Shown: positions 58,288 through 64,000 of the stretch, piece by piece
Position numbering within the stretch: position 1 is the stretch's first letter
Layout: every line of letters begins with the position of its first letter
Assembly: GCF_020164745.1 (NCBI RefSeq)
Contig: NZ_JAIUGV010000001.1
Location: 558,001-622,000 of the forward strand
Direction: 5' to 3'
Length of the DNA: 64,000 bases
Source of the DNA: Mesorhizobium sp. ES1-4
GTDB taxonomy: Bacteria; Pseudomonadota; Alphaproteobacteria; Rhizobiales; Rhizobiaceae
Position numbers and translations under genes: made by a program
The notes under the pieces: generated by a model
Databases searched by the model: none
What the model was told of the DNA's origin: nothing
What the model saw: only the letters and a program-made list of their open reading frames with translations

Positions 58288-58563
58288 TCAGGCGGAAAGA
58301 ACTGGAGCCGGCTCGATAACCGACCCTGCCAGCAATTCTCTTTGCACGGCCAGGAAGAACCTGCGCACTTCGTCAGTGGCTGCTTTCCTGTCCCTGCCCG
58401 TCCCGACTACGAGATCGAGCAACTCCGCCGCTTTTGCCTTCCAGAAGGAGGTGGCGGTCTCGCCATGCAGATTGCCGAGCTTGGCGGCAACTTCCCTGAC
58501 CAAGAACAGCTGACGATCGATCGGGAACGAACGGACTTTTTCTGCGGACATCTTCCGAACCAT
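58288..58563 (-). CDS. DUF6074-like small protein (91 aa)
   Basis: A short helical protein with the pattern 'RSFPIDRQLFLVREVAAKL', a central Trp ('ATSFWKAKAAELLDLVVG') and a closing 'EVRRFFLAVQREL' helix. This matches the layout of DUF6074, a family known mainly from rhizobia; function unknown. The N-terminus is uncertain: ATG 58563 and ATG 58551 are both weakly supported. It lies in a poorly populated stretch near two tRNAs. Confidence 0.6.
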   Translation of the reverse strand: MVRKMSAEKVRSFPIDRQLFLVREVAAKLGNLHGETATSFWKAKAAELLDLVVGTGRDRKAATDEVRRFFLAVQRELLAGSVIEPAPVLSA

Positions 58564-58719
58564 GAAACTGACGCAACGAATCAACCATTGCCGAACAAGC
58601 AATGGCTAACCTCGAAGGTGGAAACGGAAGCTTAACGTCGCCGGTCGACGAGATCGCGGCACGTGACTTGTCATACGCGCTCGGAGCCGAGCTTGTTCAC
58701 CCGGACTGCGAAGCAGCCC

Positions 58720-59016
58720 TCAGGCCTGCAGTGCTCTCGCCTCGCCGCCGCGCTTGCGTGGCGCCATCATGTCGCGGGCCATCAGTCCGGTGACGCGGCA
58801 GAACGCCATGAACGCCCGGCAGGCGTCTTCGGTCTTGACCACATCCACCGTGGCGCCGAAACAGGCATTGAAGGCTTTCTGATACACTGGTCCCTGCCGG
58901 CGCGCCGGCCAACCCTGCAGAAAATCGAGCGCCTGCTCGACGCTGTAGATTTCCTCGACGGGCAAGCCGGGACCTGGTGCGATGCGCACCGGCACTTCGA
59001 ATTGCAATCTGTCCAT
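58720..59016 (-). CDS. DUF982 domain protein (98 aa)
   Basis: DUF982 is a family common in Mesorhizobium and related genera. The pattern 'FEVPVRI...EEIYSVEQALDFLQGWPARRQGPVYQKAFNAC' (quoted here as 'SVEQALDFLQGWPARRQGP') and the C-terminal 'AFMAFCRVTGLMARDMM' match the family. Start at ATG 59016, with a GGGAGA ribosome site. The function is unknown. It lies between DUF6074 and map. Confidence 0.85.
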   Translation of the reverse strand: MDRLQFEVPVRIAPGPGLPVEEIYSVEQALDFLQGWPARRQGPVYQKAFNACFGATVDVVKTEDACRAFMAFCRVTGLMARDMMAPRKRGGEARALQA

Positions 59017-59363
59017 CCGACGTCTCCCGAACCGGCATCGCCCATGCAACGCCGCTCGTCCCAGAAAGTTGCTCGTTATGCCCCGAGAATGTGTCGCGAC
59101 TGCGGAAGCGGACGTTCTGCCTCAGTCAACGGCCACTTGGTGCGAAGACCAGCGGACGTCCGTCAGTCCGTCCAACGCACGACGGCCATAAAGGAAAGCA
59201 GCGCCATGCAAAACCTGGAAAAGGATTGCCTCGGCAAGCCAATATCCGGGCGACGGGGCCGCATCGGGCAGTTCTTCCTTGAACCTTTCGCCCTCAAGTG
59301 CCAAATCTGGTGGAATCTTCGCGCGAGCACTCCTGCGGCGCGGCCACCTTCTATACGGACAAC

Positions 59364-60191
59364 ATGGTCACCTATCTCGACGCCGCCACGGCACCGCTCA
59401 GAAACACCGGCCAGATCCGCCTCTATGGCGAGGAAGGCTTTGCCGGCATGCGCAAGGCATGCGACCTCACCGCGCGCTGCCTTGATGAGCTGGTGCCGAT
59501 GGTCAGCCCCGGAGTCACCACCGATGCGATCGACCGTTTCGTCTTCGAGTTCGGCATGGATCACGGCGCATTGCCGGCCACGCTCAACTATCGCGGGTAC
59601 ACGAAATCGTCCTGCACCTCAATCAACCATGTCGTCTGTCACGGCATTCCCGATAACAAGCCGCTGAAGGATGGCGATATCGTCAACATCGACGTGACCT
59701 ACATCCTCGACGGCTGGCACGGCGATTCCTCGCGCATGTATCCGGTTGGGACAATCAAGCGGGCGGCCGAACGCCTGCTCGAGGTCACCCACGAATGCCT
59801 GATGCGCGGCATAGCCGCGGTCAGGCCGGGCGCGCGCACGGGCGCCATCGGCGCCGCCATCCAGACTTACGCCGAAGCCGAGCGCTGTTCGGTGGTGCGC
59901 GATTTCTGCGGCCACGGCGTCGGGCAGCTCTTCCACGACGCGCCCAACATCCTGCACTACGGCAACGCCAATGAAGGCGTGGAGATGCGCCCCGGCATGA
60001 TCTTCACAATCGAGCCGATGATCAATCTCGGCCGGCCGCACGTGAAAGTCCTGTCGGATGGCTGGACGGCAGTGACCCGCGACCGCTCGCTGTCGGCGCA
60101 ATACGAGCACACGATCGGCGTGACCGACGCGGGCTGCGAGATTTTCACGCTGTCGCCTAAAAAGCTCGACCGGCCCGGCTTGACGGCTTAG
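59364..60191 (+). CDS. map: Methionine aminopeptidase, type I (275 aa)
   Basis: Removes the initiator methionine. The five metal ligands appear in order: 'NIDVTYILDGWHGDSSRMY' (two Asp), 'CGHGVGQLFHDAPNI' (His), 'FTIEPMINLG' (Glu) and 'QYEHTIGV' (Glu). The substrate His is in 'NHVVCHGIP'. ATG 59364 gives the usual N-terminus; a GTG at 59298 would add 22 residues. radC, the next gene in many rhizobia, comes 800 bases later. Confidence 0.95.
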   Translation: MVTYLDAATAPLRNTGQIRLYGEEGFAGMRKACDLTARCLDELVPMVSPGVTTDAIDRFVFEFGMDHGALPATLNYRGYTKSSCTSINHVVCHGIPDNKPLKDGDIVNIDVTYILDGWHGDSSRMYPVGTIKRAAERLLEVTHECLMRGIAAVRPGARTGAIGAAIQTYAEAERCSVVRDFCGHGVGQLFHDAPNILHYGNANEGVEMRPGMIFTIEPMINLGRPHVKVLSDGWTAVTRDRSLSAQYEHTIGVTDAGCEIFTLSPKKLDRPGLTA

Positions 60192-60248
60192 CCGAACGCG
60201 GCGAGGTCTTGGCGTTCTATTGCCTTGGTTTGCTTAGGGGATAGTGGC

Positions 60249-60626
60249 CTATTTCCAGTGTTTGCGTGGCCGCCAGGCTTCGTCCTCGTCCTGGTCCCGG
60301 AACCAGCGCAGTATTTCCCGGCAACTGCGCGGACGGCCATCGCTGACCCTGCCATCGGTGCAGGGGTCGTAGCGCTCGCGCGGGTAATAGTCGTGCCGTT
60401 TCCGGTAACGCTCCCTGCGATCCAGCATGCGCAGGATCTCCCGGCAGTCATGCGGCTTACCGTCGCTGTAACGACCGTCCGTGCAGGGATCATCATATTG
60501 GATGAAATGAATCGAGCGGTTCTGATCATGGCGGCCACCGGCGGATACGGCATCGATCGCCGGGGCAGCCATTGCGGGACTGAAGCTCAGAAGCAACTCG
60601 GCGGACAGCAGGATACGAATGAGCAT
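60249..60626 (-). CDS. Small secreted Arg-rich protein with duplicated 23-residue motif (125 aa)
   Basis: A signal peptide ends near 'AMAA'. The mature chain carries two copies of one unit, at residues ~46-68 and ~87-109: 'DPCTDGRYSDGKPHDCREIL' and 'DPCTDGRVSDGRPRSCREIL'. Each has a Cys pair and acidic-basic Gly/Asp residues that could form a small disulfide-bonded or calcium-binding knot. I do not recognise the family. AAGGTG lies five bases before ATG 60626. Confidence 0.8.
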   Translation of the reverse strand: MLIRILLSAELLLSFSPAMAAPAIDAVSAGGRHDQNRSIHFIQYDDPCTDGRYSDGKPHDCREILRMLDRRERYRKRHDYYPRERYDPCTDGRVSDGRPRSCREILRWFRDQDEDEAWRPRKHWK

Positions 60627-60986
60627 CGGCACCTTGGTTCTCTCCGAATGTGGTGTCATCAACGACGACATCGAGAGCTTGCGGCACTCCTATTGCCGCA
60701 ACATTGCGTGGAAGGAGGCCGCACATTCCTTGCCGCCGACTGGACTTCAGCCGCTTGACGGTTATTGGTTGATCGACAGCGTTGAAAAGGCCTCGACACC
60801 CCTGCCAGCCATAGTAGAGCCGGATGATTTCAGGTCGAGTCGACCTAAAATCCGAATTCGTCTCTAAATCAAGGAGATAGAGCATGATGTCGTCCGAAAA
60901 CCGTTTCACACTTTTCGGCATCATGCTCTAGTATTTCGCCGGGATCAGCTATCATTGCTCAGCTGCGGGCAGGATATGGGCGGCAC
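60627..60986. other. Intergenic region between secreted protein and radC (360 bases)
   Basis: No supported gene. Most of the right half is the composite palindromic repeat at 60826-60930. ORFs that run across this repeat are artefacts. The promoter of radC should lie in the last ~50 bases. Confidence 0.5.
60826..60930. repeat. Composite palindromic intergenic repeat
   Basis: Two hairpins in series. The first is a 27-base near-palindrome centred on 60839 (AGGTCGA-G-TCGACCT core with flanking GATTT and AAATC; 12 of 13 base pairs). The second has a perfect 12-base outer stem (TAGAGCATGATG at 60878-60889 with CATCATGCTCTA at 60919-60930) and a perfect inner CCGAAAA / TTTTCGG. Between them is a conserved-looking CTCTAAATCAAGGAGA spacer. 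Similar composites are spread through rhizobial genomes, as far as I recall. Confidence 0.78.
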
Positions 60987-61646
60987 ATGGCGACACAAGG
61001 CGACGACGACGAGCGGAGTTTCTTCTCCGAAATGCCGGTGCGGCCACCGGCGCGAGGCAAGGCGACAGTCGATGAAAAGCCGCACTATCTCGGACATCGT
61101 GATCGTCTGCGCGAGCGCTTTGCCTCGGCCGGACCGGATGCCTTGCCCGACTATGAGCTGCTGGAGCTCCTGCTCTTTCGTCTGATCCCGCGCGCCGATA
61201 CCAAGCCGGTCGCCAAGGCGCTGCTCGCCCGCTTCGGCACTTTGGCCGAAGTGCTCGGCGCGCCCGTCGGCCTGTTGCAGGAGGTCAAGGGCATCGGCCC
61301 GGCCGTGGCGCTCGAGCTGAAGGTCGTCGCGGCGACCGCCCAGCGCATGGCGCGCGGCGAGATCCATGGCCGCGAAGTCCTGGCCTCGTGGCAGCAGCTT
61401 CTCGACTATTGTCGCTCGGCGATGGCGTTCGAGGCGCGCGAGCAGTTCCGCATCCTGTTCCTGGACAAGAAGAACGCGCTGATCGCAGACGAGGTGCAGC
61501 AGACCGGCACGGTCGACCACACGCCCGTCTACCCCAGGGAAGTGGTCAAGCGCGCGCTGGAACTGTCGGCCACCGCGATCATCCTGGTGCACAACCACCC
61601 CACTACCCCTTTTTCAGTCACACTGGATCACGCTCAAGCACACTGA
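60987..61646 (+). pseudogene. radC: radC truncated by element integration (JAMM motif broken)
   Basis: The N-terminal two thirds match RadC well: '[23 protein letters not shown]', the helix-hairpin-helix '[15 protein letters not shown]' and the start of the JAMM/MPN metalloprotease-like domain. The metal motif reads 'ILVHNHP' and then changes abruptly to '[14 protein letters not shown]' and a stop, whereas intact RadC continues 'SGDPTPS...D' through about 30-40 more residues. The metal-binding serine and aspartate after HNHP are lost. The integrase gene follows 155 bases later, so integration cut the gene; the rest should lie at the far end of the element. Confidence 0.85.
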
Positions 61647-61724
61647 AACACTAGCAAAATCGCGAATTTTTCGCATTGCGTAGTGGGGGCGGTTTTGGCA
61701 AATTGGGGGCTGTAAAAGGGGTAG
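61583..61724. other. Left attachment junction (attL) with inverted repeats
   Basis: The host radC sequence runs up to ACAACCACCC at ~61600; element DNA then begins. Two inverted pairs span the junction: CTACCCCTTTT (61603-61613) with AAAAGGGGTAG (61714-61724), and CCCCACTAC (61598-61606) with GTAGTGGGG (61680-61688). A third small palindrome, GCGAATTTTTCGC, lies near 61662-61674. This is the usual layout of recombinase arm and core sites. The overlap core and exact crossover are inferred. Confidence 0.6.
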
Positions 61725-61800
61725 AAAACGGCCTTCCGCTCCCAGCTAGCGATCCCTGCTTCTCCTCGACCGATCCCAGTTCCGGAAAGGAGGAAACGCT

Positions 61801-63042
61801 ATGCCAGCCCTAACCGACACCGCGATCCGACATGCACTGAAGCGCGTCGAGGTCAGCCGCAAACAAGAGAACCTCGCCGATGGCGAAGGACGCGGCACCG
61901 GCCGTCTCGTCCTCGTTCTCAAGCCGATGCCGAAGCGAGTCACCGCCGACTGGATGGCGCAGCAATGGCGCGAAGGCAAACGCACCAAGAAGAAGATCGG
62001 CGCCTATCCCTCGATGTCGCTCGCGCAGGCCCGCGAGATCTACAAGCGCGACTTTGCCGACGTCATCCAGAAGGGCCGAAGCATCAAGATAGCCACCGAT
62101 ACCCGCCCAGGCACGGTCGCCGATTTGTTCGAGGGTTATGTCGCCTCGCTCATGGAAGCCGGTAAGCCGTCCTGGAAGGAAACTGAAAAGGGCCTCAACA
62201 AGATCGCAGACACGCTCGGGCGCAACCGACTCGCCCGCGAGATCGAGTCCGAGGAAATCATCGAGCTGATCCGCCCGATCTATGAGCGCGGCGCCAAGTC
62301 GATGGCCGACCATGTGCGCTCTTACCTTCATGCTGCCTTTAGCTGGGGCATGAAGTCCGACAACGATTATCGGCAGCAATCCTCTCGCCGCTTCCGTCTC
62401 CCCTTCAATCCCGCGACAGGCATCCCGACCGAACCCAAGGTCAAGGGCACTCGCTGGCTCGACGAAGACGAGTTCGTGCAGCTCTATCGCTGGTTGGAAT
62501 ACCCCGACACGCCGGTCCATCCCTCCTATCCACGCGCCGTGCAACTCATCATGCTGACCGGCCAGCGCGTCGAGGAGCTTGCCCGGCTCCATGTCGATCA
62601 ATGGGACGCCAAGGAGCGGATCATCGACTGGTCCAAGACAAAGAACGACCAGCCCCACGCCGTGCCAGTGCCCTTGCTTGCTGCCGAACTGATCGAGTCG
62701 ATCAAGCCGAATAAATACGGCTGGTTCTTCCCATCGGCTAAAGACCCGAAGAAGCCCGTCAGCCACGGCACTCTATATAGCTTCGTCTGGCGACAGCGGG
62801 ACCGCGGCGTAATCCCATATGCCACGAACCGCGATCTCCGTCGGACCTTCAAAACGCTCGCCGGCAAGGCAGGTGTATCGAAGGAAATTCGCGATCGCCT
62901 TCAGAACCACGCGCTGCAGGACGTCAGCTCCAAGCACTACGACCGCTGGCACTACATGGTCGAAAAGCGCGCCGGTATGGCGAAATGGGACAAATTCGTC
63001 CGCGCCATGCTTGCCAAGAAGCGCTTAAAGGCAGCCGCATGA
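61801..63042 (+). CDS. Tyrosine recombinase/integrase with arm-binding domain (413 aa)
   Basis: Site-specific recombinase that would have integrated the element into radC. The N-terminal ~100 residues form the DUF4102 arm-DNA-binding domain ('TRPGTVADLFEGYVAS' starts the core-binding part). Catalytic residues are Arg256 ('MLTGQRVEELARL'), the second arginine box 'TNRDLRRTFKTLAGKAG' (Arg replaces the usual first His, a known variant), and the nucleophile Tyr380 ('SSKHYDRWHYM'). AAAGGAGGAAAC precedes ATG 61801. The next ORF overlaps its stop codon. Confidence 0.93.
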   Translation: MPALTDTAIRHALKRVEVSRKQENLADGEGRGTGRLVLVLKPMPKRVTADWMAQQWREGKRTKKKIGAYPSMSLAQAREIYKRDFADVIQKGRSIKIATDTRPGTVADLFEGYVASLMEAGKPSWKETEKGLNKIADTLGRNRLAREIESEEIIELIRPIYERGAKSMADHVRSYLHAAFSWGMKSDNDYRQQSSRRFRLPFNPATGIPTEPKVKGTRWLDEDEFVQLYRWLEYPDTPVHPSYPRAVQLIMLTGQRVEELARLHVDQWDAKERIIDWSKTKNDQPHAVPVPLLAAELIESIKPNKYGWFFPSAKDPKKPVSHGTLYSFVWRQRDRGVIPYATNRDLRRTFKTLAGKAGVSKEIRDRLQNHALQDVSSKHYDRWHYMVEKRAGMAKWDKFVRAMLAKKRLKAAA

Positions 63043-63152
63043 GTTGCCCTCCTTGCAAGCCCTCGTCCCGCCGAGCCAAAGCTACCAACCCGGCCATCAG
63101 GATCGACGCGCAGAGCTATTCCGCCTTCGTCAGCGACCCGCTTGCCCAATAA
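63039..63152 (+). CDS. Small ORF coupled to the integrase (37 aa)
   Basis: An ATGA overlap couples this 37-codon frame to the integrase stop codon. The product is basic at the N-terminus ('MSCPPCKPSSRRAKATNPA') with a CxxC-like pair, then 'AFVSDPLAQ'. Codon use is GC-rich at third positions as in true genes. It could be a small regulator such as an excisionase-like factor, or chance. It is below the usual length limit and unrecognised. Confidence 0.4.
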   Translation: MSCPPCKPSSRRAKATNPAIRIDAQSYSAFVSDPLAQ

Positions 63153-63167
63153 GATTGGATCGGACGC

Positions 63168-63686
63168 ATGGCCTTCAAACCCGTCGAAAGCATTCTGCAA
63201 CCTGACCCGCGCTTCACCGATCTTTGCATCGTTGAGAACGGTGTGGCCCGCCGAATGACGCTCGCGGACCACCATGGGGCGCTGGCAAACGTCAGCCTCA
63301 CGGGCGCCGCGCCGGCAGACGTGGCGGCTGCTTTCGATCGCGCCCGAAACACGATCATCTACGCCTTCTTCAGCTACGATCTCTTCGTGGTCGGTGAGAT
63401 ACAGACGTTCGGCGCGTTCGAGCTGGCACTGAAACATCGCCTAAACGGGCACGGAGGGGCCGCTAGCGGCACGCTGCGCAATCTCGTCGACAGGGCGAGG
63501 AAAGCTGGTGTCCTTCCGGCGCTCGTGCCCGGTCCCACGGCGATCTCAGACCCTATCGAAGCCCTGATCGCTCTACGAAATGGATTGTCCCACGGCACGT
63601 CCGACATCCACTCGCCTGGAATGGCGCTCGATGTCGTAGCTGCCTGCGCCTCGTGGATCGATCACATATTTCCTGCGCAGCCCTGA
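63168..63686 (+). CDS. HEPN-like helical protein on the mobile element (172 aa)
   Basis: An all-helical, soluble protein with a charge-rich middle. Near the C-terminus 'LIALRNGLSHGTSDI' contains the Arg-Asn-x3-His (Rx4H) motif typical of HEPN ribonuclease domains, and 'FDRARNTIIYAFFSYDLFVVGEIQTFGAFELAL' is a long helix pair as in HEPN proteins. HEPN proteins are frequent toxins or RNases in defence systems and mobile DNA. It follows the integrase by ~125 bases, including the 37-codon ORF. Full annotation needs the rest of the element. Start ATG 63168, weak ribosome site. Confidence 0.7.
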   Translation: MAFKPVESILQPDPRFTDLCIVENGVARRMTLADHHGALANVSLTGAAPADVAAAFDRARNTIIYAFFSYDLFVVGEIQTFGAFELALKHRLNGHGGAASGTLRNLVDRARKAGVLPALVPGPTAISDPIEALIALRNGLSHGTSDIHSPGMALDVVAACASWIDHIFPAQP

Positions 63687-63716
63687 CCGACACGCCACGC
63701 CCGCCGCCATTCGGCA

Positions 63717-63992
63717 CTATGTCGATCGAATGTCCTCGCCTCGAACAGCGCGCACAAACTCATCGGGAGTGAGCGCGCAGAGGGCAAACTCGCCGCGCTG
63801 CAAGGGGCCTCCGAGGCGAGAGGCCGCGCCGGGGCTGGCGAGGTAGAAGATGTACGGACCCGCATTGAAGAAGACGTGGGCAGCGGCGCGCTTCCATTTC
63901 TCAATGAACTGCTTGTTCGGCCCCATCCACGGCATGATCGCAAATTCCTTGCCGTCGAGTTTTACGACGCGGGATTTGAAGTCGAGCGACAT
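63717..63992 (-). CDS. Hypothetical mobile-element protein near window edge (91 aa)
   Basis: A short ORF that converges with the HEPN-like gene. The product reads 'MSLDFKSRVVKLDGKEFAIMPWMG' at the start, then 'FIEKWKRAAAHVFFNAGPYIFYLASPG', a hydrophobic helix that may be a membrane segment, and a polar C-terminus. No family recognised. The ATG lies only eight bases from the right edge, so the upstream ribosome site is not visible and the frame might continue further. Confidence 0.5.
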   Translation of the reverse strand: MSLDFKSRVVKLDGKEFAIMPWMGPNKQFIEKWKRAAAHVFFNAGPYIFYLASPGAASRLGGPLQRGEFALCALTPDEFVRAVRGEDIRST

Positions 63993-64000
63993 GCTGAAAT

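Noticed and set aside
60526..60924. 132-codon minus-strand frame across the palindromic repeat
   Set aside because: Its N-terminus is translated from the repeat itself, and the rest overlaps the real secreted protein gene.
61801..63042. Integrase judged inactive because the first catalytic His is Arg
   Set aside because: This substitution is common in the family with the DUF4102 arm domain; the other catalytic residues including Tyr380 are present.

Overview
The window looks like a chromosomal segment of a high-GC alphaproteobacterium of the order Rhizobiales, most likely Mesorhizobium or a close relative. This rests on protein flavour, rhizobial-type gene neighbours (thrS/yidD/IscU-like/folE/hisI; recJ/glpX/hom/alaC), DUF982, DUF6074 and DUF2336 proteins, and dispersed palindromic repeats of a kind I associate with rhizobia. 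No database was consulted, so the genus is an inference. Most of the window is ordinary housekeeping DNA; the last 2.4 kb is the left end of an integrated mobile element.

Layout. 1-9.8 kb: the tail of dinB, a secreted protein, an EamA permease, dnaE, a biotin-containing carboxylase subunit (pccA), and the glutathione-dependent formaldehyde genes frmA and gfa. 9.8-14.6 kb: small conserved genes, a membrane cytochrome b followed by a Tat-exported molybdopterin oxidoreductase, a GNAT acetyltransferase and an unrecognised protein with an internal duplication. 14.8-19.3 kb: a tandem glycine riboswitch followed by gcvT-gcvH-gcvP. 19.5-28.3 kb: a minus-strand Tad/Flp pilus operon (cpaB-cpaC-small lipoprotein-cpaE-cpaF-tadB-tadC-unknown-tadD) that has secretin, ATPases and platform proteins but no pilin or prepilin peptidase here.

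28.5-41.8 kb: parE, an FUSC membrane protein, a DUF2336 protein, a MaoC hydratase/CoA-ester lyase pair, a nitroreductase/flavin reductase pair, a secreted protein, a lysophospholipid-type acyltransferase, thrS and a class D beta-lactamase. 42-49 kb: yidD, a LysR regulator with a tiny divergent ORF, a TonB-C-like protein, an IscU-like scaffold, folE, hisI, a patatin and recJ. 49-57.5 kb: glpX, two small membrane proteins, hom, alaC, a lipoprotein, phaC and an M15-type peptidase started at TTG. 57.7-60.9 kb: tRNA-Glu, tRNA-Cys, DUF6074, DUF982, map, a small secreted repeat protein and a composite palindromic repeat.

61-64 kb: radC is interrupted inside the coding sequence of its JAMM metal-binding motif. 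A junction rich in inverted repeats follows, then a tyrosine recombinase, a 37-codon ORF overlapping its stop, a HEPN-like protein and an unknown ORF that lies close to the window edge. This is the best candidate for something not yet described, because the cargo is cut off by the window. I saw no CRISPR array, rRNA gene or transposase.
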